Source of the DNA: Oscillospiraceae bacterium
Lineage (GTDB): Bacteria > Bacillota > Clostridia > Oscillospirales > Oscillospiraceae
DNA length: 64,000 nt
Assembly (NCBI GenBank): GCA_017461445.1
Contig: JAFTXW010000002.1
Coordinates: forward strand, 62,001 to 126,000
Direction: 5' to 3'
Shown piece after piece: positions 25,181 to 34,399 of the stretch; position 1 is the stretch's first letter; the number at the start of each line of letters is the position of its first letter. A program made the position numbers and the translations under genes. Under the pieces are notes generated by a model. That model made no database searches and was not told where the DNA came from. It saw only the letters and a list, made by a program, of their open reading frames with translations.

Positions 25181-27150
25181 CACAGTTTTCCTCCCTGCAT
25201 AGTGAAAATATAGATTGGATTCTGGCCAGTCATCAGATTATAGGATCCTGCCTTGCGGTTCCGGGCCACCGTCATGGAGATTACTTCTGCGTAATCAAAC
25301 CGGAAATGCTTCATGCATTCAGTCAGTTCTCCAACGGATTCCAAGGCGATGGCAGTTGCTACAATCCGGACATTGGGGTTCTTTTGGAGCAGCAGGCCGA
25401 TGATCTCCTTCATGTTACCGCTACTACCGCCAATAAACGCATGGGTCGGTGCAGGAAGTGTAGCACAAGCCTCCGGTGCAATACCCGGCACAACCGTCAG
25501 ATTGGATGTACGGAATTTACGGACATTCTCCTGCAAAATTTCCACTGCTGCATCCTTCCGTTCAATGGCATAGACAGCACCCTTACGGACTTGCAGTGCC
25601 ATCTCGATAGCAACGCTGCCCGTTCCGGCACCCACATCCCAGGCAACCGCCTTTTCCGTCAATGCCAGTTTGGAAAGGCACACGCAGCGCACTTCGCTCT
25701 TGGTCATGGGAACCGTTTCTGTGCGGTCAAATGCATCGTCGGGCAAGCCATGGGTCACAACGGGATTGGCATTTTCATTTTCGATCAAGGCCACACTGAG
25801 GCTCTGGAAAACACGTTTTTGCAAATCTTCTGCCGTACCAACGGTAATTTGCTCATCTGGATAGCTGAGTTTCTCTCCTACACTGATTTTTACAAAGCCA
25901 AGTCCAGCCGCTGTCAGTTCACGGCATAGATTGCCCATGCCATTCTCACCGCCGACTAAGGCAAAGACCCTTTTGTTTCTTCGAATGTCCGGGATGATAT
26001 CATTGTCACGGCCATGGATGCTGATAGGAAGCACATCTTCGTAGGAAGTCCCCAACCGGGCGCACAGATACACCAAGGAGCTGAGTCCCGGCAGCACCGT
26101 CACATCGCAGTTTTCCAGCATGGGGAGCAGCTTCTTTGTTCCACTGAAGAATCCTACATCCCCGGACATAGCAACCACAAAGCGGCTATGCTCCCGATGC
26201 TCACGGATAAACCCGGCTATGGCTTCCGGGGCAATCGCGTGGTGTACTGTCTGGTGGCCTCCGGCTACGGCTTCCACCATCCGCTTTGCACCGATAATGC
26301 AATCCGCTTGAGAGAGAGCATCCCGGACTTCGTCCGTCATTGCCTTTTTGCTCCCGGGGCCGATGCCAACTACCGTCACCTGAGACTTCCGGATGAAACC
26401 GAACCGCTGGCAAAGCAGAGCCACCGTATCGTGATAATCCAAACCGTCCTTCTGGGGAGGTCTGCCAATGACCACTAGCTTTGCCCCAGCTTCTCTGGCA
26501 GCGGCGATTTTCTCATCAAAGCCGCCCTTGCTGCCGGAATCCTTGGTGACCATGTATTTGGCATCTACGCTCTTCAGCATAGCGACATTCATTTCCTCGG
26601 AGAAGGGGCCCTGCATAGCTAGGATATGAGCATTCTTCACCCCTGCTTCCTGACACAGCCGCAGGGATTCCTCCATGGGCAGGACTCTTGCAAAAATGCG
26701 GTTTTCAAAATCCCGGATGGAAACGAATTTGATTAGTTCCTTACTCCCGGTGGTCAGCAGTATGTTGCCATCCGCGGTATTCAGGTACTCCACGGCTCCG
26801 GCGATATCCGAAACGAATACCGCATCTTCGGTCGCGGCTGCCCCGGAGCGGAGCAGCCGCAGATACTCCGTGCCGGTTTCTGCACAGGCTGCGACGATAT
26901 TCTCTGTTACCATGCTGGCATAGGGGTGGGTAGCATCCACAACCACATCAAAGCAGGATTTTAAAAGCATGTCCACCATTTCCGGCTCGGTAAGCCGCTT
27001 GGCAGAAATCGTCAGATTATCCGCAGGCGAAAGCAAGGTCTGACCGTATTCCGTTGCCACACAGGCTGTCACAGAAATATTCTGACTGGCAAGAAACTCC
27101 ACCAATTCCCGTCCTTCTGTGGTACCTGCGAATACGCAAATTTTATACAT
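25180..27150 (-). CDS. CbiJ-CbiE-CbiT triple fusion
   Basis: The 656-aa product joins three enzymes of the anaerobic corrin ring pathway. Residues 1-250 are CbiJ/CobK cobalt-precorrin-6A reductase (FAGTTEGRELVEFL, DATHPYA, TKDSGSKGGFDEK). Residues 257-460 are the CbiE methyltransferase (VTVVGIGPGSKKAMT, MSGDVGFFSG). Residues 480-656 are the CbiT decarboxylating C15-methyltransferase (DVGAGTGSVAIE at 505-516, FIGGSSGNMKEI). CbiE-CbiT fusions (CobL) are common; adding the reductase in the same chain is less usual and would let product pass along three consecutive steps. No internal stop or frameshift is seen. Confidence 0.92.
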   Translation of the reverse strand: MYKICVFAGTTEGRELVEFLASQNISVTACVATEYGQTLLSPADNLTISAKRLTEPEMVDMLLKSCFDVVVDATHPYASMVTENIVAACAETGTEYLRLLRSGAAATEDAVFVSDIAGAVEYLNTADGNILLTTGSKELIKFVSIRDFENRIFARVLPMEESLRLCQEAGVKNAHILAMQGPFSEEMNVAMLKSVDAKYMVTKDSGSKGGFDEKIAAAREAGAKLVVIGRPPQKDGLDYHDTVALLCQRFGFIRKSQVTVVGIGPGSKKAMTDEVRDALSQADCIIGAKRMVEAVAGGHQTVHHAIAPEAIAGFIREHREHSRFVVAMSGDVGFFSGTKKLLPMLENCDVTVLPGLSSLVYLCARLGTSYEDVLPISIHGRDNDIIPDIRRNKRVFALVGGENGMGNLCRELTAAGLGFVKISVGEKLSYPDEQITVGTAEDLQKRVFQSLSVALIENENANPVVTHGLPDDAFDRTETVPMTKSEVRCVCLSKLALTEKAVAWDVGAGTGSVAIEMALQVRKGAVYAIERKDAAVEILQENVRKFRTSNLTVVPGIAPEACATLPAPTHAFIGGSSGNMKEIIGLLLQKNPNVRIVATAIALESVGELTECMKHFRFDYAEVISMTVARNRKAGSYNLMTGQNPIYIFTMQGGKL

Positions 27151-27874
27151 CTTTATAACCTCTGGGGGTGACCATACGGCCCCCGATCATTTTTGTCATT
27201 GCATTGCCGATAAAGACTGTACAGAACATATCAATATCTGCATCCCGGAGCTGCGCCAAGGTCATAAAGCTGCATTCCTCGCCCTCACGGCCAATGTAGT
27301 GTGCCACGCCACAGGGACGATTTGCCGGCAAGATTTCCAGCAGCTTATCACAGGCCATCTTCAAATTATCCGGACGGCCTTTGCTTCTGGGGTTATAGAG
27401 CACAATACCCATATCGGACAAAGCAGCACATTCCAAGCGCTTCAAAATCTTCTCCCAGGGGGTCAGACGGTCACTGAGGCTGATAACCGCAAAATCATGG
27501 GTTAGGGGTGCGCCCAGAAGCGCACCGCCGCTGCAGGCAGCAGTCAGTCCGGGGATGACCTCCACTTCTGGATCTTTACTCTCGCCACGCAGTTCGTAGA
27601 TCAGTGCTGCCATGCCGTAAATTCCACTGTCGCCGGAGCAAACCATGGCAACAGTTTTGCCCTTCCGGGCCTCATCAATAGCAATCTGACAGCGTTCTGT
27701 TTCCCGGGTCATGGGTGTTTCAAAGAATTCCTTGTCAGGATACCGGTCCCGCACCAGATCCACATACACGGTATAGCCGATGATCACATCGCAGTTTTGC
27801 AGCGCCCGGTCAGCCCGGACAGTCATATTTTCATAGTCACCAGGGCCAATGCCCACAACGATCAGCTTATTCAA
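27143..27874 (-). CDS. cbiH: Cobalt-precorrin-3 C17-methyltransferase
   Basis: The 243-aa SAM methyltransferase has KLIVVGIGPGDYENMT, CSGDSGIYGMA, VIPGLTAACSGGALLGAPL and YNPRSKGRPDNL, typical of CbiH. The start is the TTG at 27874, inside the cbiG stop region with GGAGGTGCGC ahead; a longer ORF would extend into cbiG. Its 3' end overlaps the CbiJET start by 8 bp. Confidence 0.92.
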   Translation of the reverse strand: MNKLIVVGIGPGDYENMTVRADRALQNCDVIIGYTVYVDLVRDRYPDKEFFETPMTRETERCQIAIDEARKGKTVAMVCSGDSGIYGMAALIYELRGESKDPEVEVIPGLTAACSGGALLGAPLTHDFAVISLSDRLTPWEKILKRLECAALSDMGIVLYNPRSKGRPDNLKMACDKLLEILPANRPCGVAHYIGREGEECSFMTLAQLRDADIDMFCTVFIGNAMTKMIGGRMVTPRGYKDV

Positions 27875-28886
27875 AGCGCACCTCCATATGTTCTGCCGCC
27901 AATGCAACGGTAACACCGTTCAGGGCGGTCTTTCTGACGATCAATTCCTTTGCCCCGACCAATGCGGAGCGCTCACATACATTGTCCACCCCGGTGATGC
28001 TCTGCACAAATTCCGAGGGGGTAAAATCGCCGGGAACTGCCTTCAGTTCCCCGGCAGTGTAAAACTGAACAGGGAGCTTCTGCTCTGCACAGAATTCCAG
28101 CAACCCCGGTTCTTCTTTTTTCAGATCAATGGATGCCACACATTTGATGGCGCGGCGGTCGATGTTGCGCTCCTGCAGAACCCTCTCCACCGCTTCCCGG
28201 ATGGCTTCCGTGGGGGTTCCTTTGCGGCAGCCGATGCCCAGATGCAAAACCTTAGGAATCAGCCGAAGTGTTCGTTCATAAGGTTCATCCTTAAACACGC
28301 TGATGCGGATGCCCACATCGCCGGAATCCGCCAGAACCACGCCGTTGGGTAGGTTAGTTACGATGGAGAAGTCGGATTTCAGAGGTACATTCTGCTCCAG
28401 AATAGCAGCAGACACTGCCTTTGCCCGGCTAAGGGATGCAATCACCAGTCCTTTGCGTGCAGCCCAGGCATCCACAGAGAACTTCTTGTTGATGTCCGTG
28501 GCAGTGGTAATCACCGGGGTTGCTCCTATTGTTTCAGCCAAGGCCAGCGCCAGATCATTGGCCCCGCCAATATGGCCGGAAAGCAGCGGGACGGAGAATT
28601 TGCCCAGCTCATCAATGGAGACTACCGCCGGGTCAGTGGACTTGTCCCGGACATGGGGTGCAATTTCACGGACAGCAATACCCACACTTCCTACAAACAC
28701 CATCGCATCCACATCGTTAAAAATGGGACCATAAAAGGGCTTTGAGGGACGGCGGATGGGCAAGAATCCGGGCTCCTCAAACCGCTCCATAGTGTAGCAT
28801 TGCAGTTCATGCCCCGCAAAAAAGTCTATTACACGCCGGGCAGTCTTGCAGCCCTGACGGCTGTAGGCAAAAACTGCAACTTTCAT
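27867..28886 (-). CDS. cbiG: Cobalt-precorrin-5A hydrolase
   Basis: The 339-aa product has the CbiG N-terminal part (VFAYSRQGCKTARRV, FVGSVGIAVREIAPHVRDKSTDPAVV, LLSGHIGGANDLA). Its C-terminal domain has LHLGIGCRKGTPTEAI. It opens the delta-lactone and releases acetaldehyde in the anaerobic pathway, which marks the route as oxygen-independent. It overlaps cbiF by 4 bp. Confidence 0.93.
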   Translation of the reverse strand: MKVAVFAYSRQGCKTARRVIDFFAGHELQCYTMERFEEPGFLPIRRPSKPFYGPIFNDVDAMVFVGSVGIAVREIAPHVRDKSTDPAVVSIDELGKFSVPLLSGHIGGANDLALALAETIGATPVITTATDINKKFSVDAWAARKGLVIASLSRAKAVSAAILEQNVPLKSDFSIVTNLPNGVVLADSGDVGIRISVFKDEPYERTLRLIPKVLHLGIGCRKGTPTEAIREAVERVLQERNIDRRAIKCVASIDLKKEEPGLLEFCAEQKLPVQFYTAGELKAVPGDFTPSEFVQSITGVDNVCERSALVGAKELIVRKTALNGVTVALAAEHMEVRFE

Positions 28887-29638
28887 TCCGTGGCCTCCCG
28901 GTATTCGGTGGTGAAGGTAGGATGGTAGAGCATAGAACGCAGATACTGGTCGCCCATACAGTTACCTACGATGATCAGAGAAGTCTTGGTCAGGCCATTT
29001 TCGCTAACCGTCTTGTGGAGGGTGTCCACGGTGCAGCGGAAGATTTTTTCTTCGGGCCAGGTAGCCTTATACACCACTGCTACCGGTGTATTGCCGGGAT
29101 AGCCACCCGCCAGGAGCTCTGCTTGCAGTTTTTCGGTCAGCTTGGTGCTGAGGAACAGCACCATAGTTGCCTGATGGGCAGCCAGAGATGCTATGGACTG
29201 CCGCTCCGGCACAGGCGTCCGACCTGCAGTCCGGGTGATGATAACAGTCTGGCTCACATCCGGGAGGGTATATTCTGTTTTGAGGGAAGCGGCTGCGCCG
29301 CAGAAAGAGCTGACACCGGGACATACATCATATTCAATCCCCAATTCGATCAGCTCATCAAACTGCTCCCGGACAGCGCCGTAGATGCTGCTGTCACCGG
29401 TATGGAGTCTGACTGTCGTCTTTTGGGCATCTTCTGCTTCCTTGATGACAGCAATCACTTCTTCCAAGGTCATCGTAGCGCTGTTATGAATCTCACAGCC
29501 TTCCTTGCATAGCTTAAGCAGTTCCGGATTCACCAAAGAACCTGCATAAATTACCACATCTGCTTCCCCCAGAAGCTTTGCACCACGGACGGTGATCAGA
29601 TCCACTGCTCCGCTGCCTGCACCAACAAAATGTACCAT
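28883..29638 (-). CDS. cbiF: Cobalt-precorrin-4 C11-methyltransferase
   Basis: The 251-aa SAM methyltransferase starts MVHFVGAGSGAVDLITVRG and has YAGSLVNPELL, LHTGDSSIYGA and CPGVSSFCGAAASL, the CbiF/CobM signature. It lies 3 nt downstream of cbiD and overlaps cbiG. Confidence 0.93.
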   Translation of the reverse strand: MVHFVGAGSGAVDLITVRGAKLLGEADVVIYAGSLVNPELLKLCKEGCEIHNSATMTLEEVIAVIKEAEDAQKTTVRLHTGDSSIYGAVREQFDELIELGIEYDVCPGVSSFCGAAASLKTEYTLPDVSQTVIITRTAGRTPVPERQSIASLAAHQATMVLFLSTKLTEKLQAELLAGGYPGNTPVAVVYKATWPEEKIFRCTVDTLHKTVSENGLTKTSLIIVGNCMGDQYLRSMLYHPTFTTEYREATE

Positions 29639-29641
29639 AAG

Positions 29642-30772
29642 TCATTCCTCCGTAATTTTTCTCAAAAGTTCATCCGCATTGCTGCTCTTGCCCAGGATTC
29701 CGTATTCCTTGGAAAACAGCAATGTCCCAGTTTCCATTTCATCACCCCGGTGCTGCAGGTGGAAAGCCACCCGGTCTGTCACCCGGGAGAGGGTCTTTTC
29801 ATAATAAGGGGTATCCTGCAAAATGCGAAGTACATCATCGCAGGCAACGCAGTTCAGAATTTCTGTGACCGTTTCTGCCGGGACACCTGCCGCACCGGCA
29901 TGGGCAGCCAGGATTTCCATACGGCAGTCACCGTATTTGGAGTGGGTGTTCATCATGCCGCCAGCAATTTTTACCAGTTTGCCCACATGGCCGATGAATA
30001 GCGCACCCTTAAAGCCCAGTTCCTTGCAGATATCCAGAGCATCACCGATGAAATTGGATACCTGGACCGCAATTTTCAAATCCAGTCCCAGTTCATTGTG
30101 GATAAAATCAGAGCCGTAATTACCGGGGGTCAGCAGCACATATTCCGCGCCGCCCACCTTGCGCTGATTCAGCTCCACCCGGATGGTGTCCACCAGAGCC
30201 TTCTCGCTCATAGGTTCCACGATGCCTGTGGTGCCCAGAATGGAAATGCCGCCCACAATTCCCAGTCTGGGATTGAATGTCTTTTTTGCAAGTATTTCAC
30301 CTTCCGGTGCGGAAATCACCACAGATAATCCTCCATGATAGTCCGCAAGGGCCATGACCTCTTCCACATTCTCCCGAATCATCTGCCGGGGAACGGAATT
30401 GATGGCAGCATTTCCCACCGGCTGGTCAAGACCTCGTTTCGTGACCCGGCCAATGCCATAACCGCCGTCGATGGTCACCCCGGGCGTATCTGTCTTGGAA
30501 ACCGTGGCGAAAATCAAAGTCCCCTTGGTTACATCCGGGTCATCGCCGCTGTCTTTCTCGATGGCACAGGAAACGGTGTCCACTCCCAGACTGATTTCTT
30601 TCACATCCAGCGTCAAGCGGATGCCCTTGGGGGTATCCAAGGTTATTTTCTCTTTCCGGCAGCCGGTCAGCAGCATCCAGGCTGCCGCTTTCGCAGCCGC
30701 TGCGGCGCAGGAACCGGTGGTATAGCCCAGACGGAGCCTCTTTCCGTCTTTCTCTATGTACTGCTCCATCAT
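29642..30772 (-). CDS. cbiD: Cobalt-precorrin-5B C1-methyltransferase
   Basis: The 376-aa product has the CbiD motif LRLGYTTGSCAAAAAKAA and DGGYGIGRVTKRGLDQPVGNAAIN. It methylates C1 in the anaerobic route. The ATG at 30772 overlaps the cbiC stop and is followed by a second ATG; the longer frame would lie inside cbiC. Confidence 0.93.
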   Translation of the reverse strand: MMEQYIEKDGKRLRLGYTTGSCAAAAAKAAAWMLLTGCRKEKITLDTPKGIRLTLDVKEISLGVDTVSCAIEKDSGDDPDVTKGTLIFATVSKTDTPGVTIDGGYGIGRVTKRGLDQPVGNAAINSVPRQMIRENVEEVMALADYHGGLSVVISAPEGEILAKKTFNPRLGIVGGISILGTTGIVEPMSEKALVDTIRVELNQRKVGGAEYVLLTPGNYGSDFIHNELGLDLKIAVQVSNFIGDALDICKELGFKGALFIGHVGKLVKIAGGMMNTHSKYGDCRMEILAAHAGAAGVPAETVTEILNCVACDDVLRILQDTPYYEKTLSRVTDRVAFHLQHRGDEMETGTLLFSKEYGILGKSSNADELLRKITEE

Positions 30773-31392
30773 CGCAGAATCTGATACAGCATGGCATTGC
30801 AAATGGCTGCCGCCACATTGCTGCCGCCCTTGCGGCCCCGGGCCACGATATGGGGAACACCGGATTCGATAATCAGTTCCTTGCTCTCTACCACATTCAC
30901 AAATCCCACAGGCACACCGATGATCAGCGCGGGATTCAGCAGACCTGCTTCCATCTGCTCATGGAGGGAAATCAGAGCCGTAGGAGCATTGCCGATGGCA
31001 AAGATGCAGGGTTTTTCCAGCTTAGCTGCCCGTTCCATAGACACAATTGCCCGGGTGATGCCCCGATCCTTTGCTTCCGCAGCCACATCCGGGTCGGACA
31101 TAAAGCAGTGCACCTGTCCGCCCAACTTGCCCAGGATGGTCTTGTTGATACCGGATTTTGCCATCTGCGTGTCAGTAACAATATCGCAGCCATTTCTCAA
31201 GGCTTCGATGCCCTTTTGCACCGCGTGATCCGAGAACACCAGATTCTGCATATACTCAAAATCAGCCGTGGTGTGAATGACACGCTTGATGACCAGCTCA
31301 TTTTCGGGTTCAAGTTGGGTATCTCCCAGAAGCTCTGTGATGATCTCAAAACTGCGCTTTTCGATGTCCATCGGTTTGATATTTTCAATCAT
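30769..31392 (-). CDS. cbiC: Cobalt-precorrin-8 methylmutase
   Basis: The 207-aa product has the catalytic His in VIHTTADFEY and motifs DTQMAKSGIN, IFAIGNAPTAL and GVPVGFVNVVESKE, ending with ARGRKGGSNVAAAICNAML. It moves the C11 methyl group to C12 to give cobyrinate. It overlaps cbiA by 8 bp. Confidence 0.93.
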   Translation of the reverse strand: MIENIKPMDIEKRSFEIITELLGDTQLEPENELVIKRVIHTTADFEYMQNLVFSDHAVQKGIEALRNGCDIVTDTQMAKSGINKTILGKLGGQVHCFMSDPDVAAEAKDRGITRAIVSMERAAKLEKPCIFAIGNAPTALISLHEQMEAGLLNPALIIGVPVGFVNVVESKELIIESGVPHIVARGRKGGSNVAAAICNAMLYQILR

Positions 31393-32737
31393 GGCTGTGT
31401 TTCTCCTTTAAGCAGGTATCATAAAAGCCTTCCAAAAAGGCTGGATTTCCGTAAAAATGAAAATGCGGATACCCGGCATAGAGCCGGTCTGTCACCACGG
31501 CGCAATCCCATGCTTTTCCCGTGGATTTCGTTGCCGTGAAGTCTGTTCCGGGTCGGGTACAATCCCAATGATGGAATTCATGCCCGGGAATTTCCTCGCC
31601 GGCTTTGCACAGGAGATTGTCGGTCTTTGCTCGCAATTTCACATAACCGAACCGGGTCAGCTTTCCCGTATCAAAGCAGCTTCCGGAAAGGTAACCGACC
31701 ATAGGGTACTCTCCGATGCTTTCCGTCAGATACATAAAGCCTCCGCACTCGGCAATGCAGGGAATCTCCTGATCCAGCGCTGTGCAGACAGAGCGCCGCA
31801 TAGAGGTATTCTTGCTGAGTTTTTCAGCATATAACTCCGGATATCCGCCGCCTAAGTATAGGCCGTGGATGTTCTCCGGTAATGTTTCGTCGTTAAGAGG
31901 ACTAAAATTGATAAGTACCGCGCCCATATCCTTCAGTGCTTCCAGACTGTCCTCATAGTAAAAGCAGAATGCGTTGTCCCTGGCCACCGCAATGCGGACA
32001 GGTTCTTTGCAGGATAGGGAAACCTTCTCATATAAAACCGGATTTGCGGACTCAGCCAGTTTCAGCAGGCCATCCAAATCAATGGTTTTTTCTGCCTGCG
32101 CAGCCATGACCTGCAATTTTCCCCGAAGGTTCTCCACCTCCGCGGCTGTTACGAGACCTAAGTGCCGGCTTTCCAGCGCGCAATCCGCCATTTTCGGCAG
32201 ATAACCATAGGCACGGATACCGAAGCGGGTCTCAATTTCCTTTGCCAAAGCGGCGTAGGTCATTGGAGATATCTGATTTAAGATCACACCCTGGATATTG
32301 GAATCCGGGCAGAAAGTCAAAAAGCCTTGAATCGTCGCCAGAATGGACAAGGAAGCGCCCTTGGCGCTGACCACCAGAACCACCGGACTGTCGGTAATCT
32401 TTGCCACCTCGTAAGAACTGGCACGGGTGGTAGTTAGACCCATGCCGTCATAGTAGCCCATAACACCCTCAATGATGCTCACATCTTGTGCCTCGGCATT
32501 CTTCGCCAGCAAATACCGCAGGGTGTTCTCACGGAAGAAGTACAGATCCAGATTTGCGCTTTTCGCGCCAATGATTCTGCTGTGGAACATGGGGTCAATG
32601 TAGTCCGGGCCGCACTTGAAGGCCCCGGTTTTCAGTCCACGATTGACCAGTGCCTGCAAAACCGCACAGGTAACAGTGGTTTTTCCGCAACCGCTGCTGG
32701 TTCCAGCCAGTAAAATTCTGGGGATTTTTGCTTCCAT
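31385..32737 (-). CDS. cbiA: Cobyrinate a,c-diamide synthase
   Basis: The 450-aa product has the ATPase start RILLAGTSSGCGKTTVTC and KCGPDYIDPMFH. A C-terminal amidotransferase domain has the Cys in IPCIAECGGFMYL. The ATG at 32737 has GGAGGAAGAAG ahead, so the longer open frame (up to 32839) is discarded. It is preceded by a 138-bp gap with three hairpins. Confidence 0.93.
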   Translation of the reverse strand: MEAKIPRILLAGTSSGCGKTTVTCAVLQALVNRGLKTGAFKCGPDYIDPMFHSRIIGAKSANLDLYFFRENTLRYLLAKNAEAQDVSIIEGVMGYYDGMGLTTTRASSYEVAKITDSPVVLVVSAKGASLSILATIQGFLTFCPDSNIQGVILNQISPMTYAALAKEIETRFGIRAYGYLPKMADCALESRHLGLVTAAEVENLRGKLQVMAAQAEKTIDLDGLLKLAESANPVLYEKVSLSCKEPVRIAVARDNAFCFYYEDSLEALKDMGAVLINFSPLNDETLPENIHGLYLGGGYPELYAEKLSKNTSMRRSVCTALDQEIPCIAECGGFMYLTESIGEYPMVGYLSGSCFDTGKLTRFGYVKLRAKTDNLLCKAGEEIPGHEFHHWDCTRPGTDFTATKSTGKAWDCAVVTDRLYAGYPHFHFYGNPAFLEGFYDTCLKEKHSHD

Positions 32738-32763
32738 TCTTCTTCCTCCAAAAACGCACATTG

Positions 32764-32867
32764 CCCGGCACCTCCAAAAGGCATGGAGGCACCGGGTTTT
32801 CATGCTGCCAACGGGCAATCCGCAGCATGGTTTGGCCAATCAGGCAGCAAGGGGGATTGCTGCCTGA
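32764..32867 (-). repeat. Three consecutive hairpins upstream of cbiA
   Basis: Arms TCAGGCAGCAA/TTGCTGCCTGA (32840-32850 and 32857-32867, perfect). CATGCTGC/GCAGCATG (32801-32808 and 32822-32829). A 12-bp stem with a 2x2 internal loop (32764-32775 and 32785-32796). None has a good T-run on the minus strand. They probably act as mRNA processing or partial termination signals that set cbi expression below the importer. Confidence 0.6.
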
Positions 32868-32875
32868 CCGTAAAT

Positions 32876-33223
32876 TTACTTGTGATGGGTTCCATGAACG
32901 GTCTCAATTCCCCGTTCCTGGAGCAGTTGGACGATCTCGTTGATCTTGGGACAACGCAGACCGGATTCCTTATCCCGTACAGTGCAGTCACCGGTATGGA
33001 CGACTGTGATACCGTTTTTCTGCAGCCGGTTCAGCTTTTTCTGCATGCCTTCATCGGTTGCAGGATCACAGTCACAGCCGTTGCAGTGAAAAAAGGAAAT
33101 CAACTGATCTTCTTCCGCATAGCCAGAAAACGCTCTGTCCCGCCCGTTCCATGCTTTCAAGCAACCGGAGCCGGTACAACGGTTGCTGACATTCATGCAC
33201 CGTAGAATTGCGATCTTTTTCAT
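32876..33223 (-). CDS. CGGC-domain metal-binding protein
   Basis: The 115-aa product begins KKIAILRCMNVSNRCTGSGCLKAWN and has FFHCNGCDCDP and HTGDCTV, matching the CGGC domain (PF08821-type) proteins. These are Cys-rich, probably metal-binding proteins. It starts 3 nt after the binding-protein gene stop, between the importer and cbiA, so a cobalt or corrinoid handling role is possible but unproven. Confidence 0.75.
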   Translation of the reverse strand: MKKIAILRCMNVSNRCTGSGCLKAWNGRDRAFSGYAEEDQLISFFHCNGCDCDPATDEGMQKKLNRLQKNGITVVHTGDCTVRDKESGLRCPKINEIVQLLQERGIETVHGTHHK

Positions 33224-33226
33224 GAA

Positions 33227-34333
33227 TTATTTGAAAGTTTCAGGATACAGGATCTTTGCCATGGTCTGATAGGATTCCTCGTAACGGTGGTTGGGCTTAT
33301 TGTGGAACAGGCCCTTATCCAAATAGATAATACCCTTCTTGACGGCGTCCAGGCCTTCCCAAACAGCATTACCGCCAACAATCTCCATCAGCTGCTCCTC
33401 AGTAGCACCCTTGTCACCACGCTGGTTGATCAAAATAATCTCGGGAGCCGCTGCATACAACTGCTCCAGGTCGATGTCCACAGACTCAAAAGGAGCAGAG
33501 CCGTCGTCGAAAACATTGATGCCGCCCAGCTCGTTCAGAATGGTGCCGGCAGCAGCTTCCGTACCGTAAGCGCGAAGCTTACCAGAAACAACACCCAAAA
33601 TGGCGACCTTGGGAGCTTCTACATCGGCAGGAACCTTGGATACGATCTCGATAATCTTCTCTGCGGTAGCATTGGCAACAGCTTCCCAAGCCTCGGGATG
33701 ACCGTTGATGTTGCAGAAGACCTTGAACCACTTCAGGTAGTCCTGAACATGGTCATACTGAATGGCGATCACGGGAATATTGGCAGCTTCTGCGGCATTG
33801 CCGATGGTGGAATAACCCTTCATGCCCATGGAGCAGACGATCAGGTCGGGCTTGTAGGCAATAATGGCTTCCACATCCCAGGAACCGCCGGAGGAGCTGT
33901 CGGAAACAACGGTCACGCCCTCATCCTGGGTGATATCACGGCCAATCTGCTCATTGTACAGTTCAATGCCACTCTTACCGCCGATGATCAAGGGAGCGGT
34001 AGCGCCGGTTTCATACCACAGGCAGGTGAAGCTGGGGTACAAAATGGCAGCATTCTTGGGGTTCTTCTCAATGGAGATTTCTCCACGACCGGAGTCATCG
34101 GTAAAGGTTACATGGGTGTCGGCAACAACGACCTCGTTCGCCTTGGCCATATAATACTCAACCAGAGTGTTGTCCACAACAGGCTCCGTCTCAGTGGGAG
34201 CTGTGGTGGTCTCTACCGTGGGATCCGGCTCAGTCTGCTTGTTGTCTTCGGTAGGATTGACATTGGTGTTGTTGCAGGCAGTCATGGACAGTACCATGAT
34301 AACGGCCAGCAACATTGCGATCAGTTTTTTCAT
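33227..34333 (-). CDS. ABC importer substrate-binding lipoprotein (BtuF-like)
   Basis: The 368-aa product has a lipoprotein signal (KKLIAMLLAVIMVLSMTAC), a Pro/Thr/Glu-rich linker to about residue 55, and a class III periplasmic-binding fold. Motifs include IAYKPDLIVCSMGMKG, GTEAAAGTILNELGGINVF and APEIILINQRGD. The ATG at 34333 has AAGGAAGGAACATT ahead. Being in a B12-riboswitch operon, it most likely binds corrinoids (BtuF role), although siderophore-type ligands cannot be excluded. Confidence 0.85.
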   Translation of the reverse strand: MKKLIAMLLAVIMVLSMTACNNTNVNPTEDNKQTEPDPTVETTTAPTETEPVVDNTLVEYYMAKANEVVVADTHVTFTDDSGRGEISIEKNPKNAAILYPSFTCLWYETGATAPLIIGGKSGIELYNEQIGRDITQDEGVTVVSDSSSGGSWDVEAIIAYKPDLIVCSMGMKGYSTIGNAAEAANIPVIAIQYDHVQDYLKWFKVFCNINGHPEAWEAVANATAEKIIEIVSKVPADVEAPKVAILGVVSGKLRAYGTEAAAGTILNELGGINVFDDGSAPFESVDIDLEQLYAAAPEIILINQRGDKGATEEQLMEIVGGNAVWEGLDAVKKGIIYLDKGLFHNKPNHRYEESYQTMAKILYPETFK

Positions 34334-34399
34334 AATGTTCCTTCCTTTATTGGTTAATATATAGCGCATTAAATTGCACACAAGGTAATTGGGTTCCCG

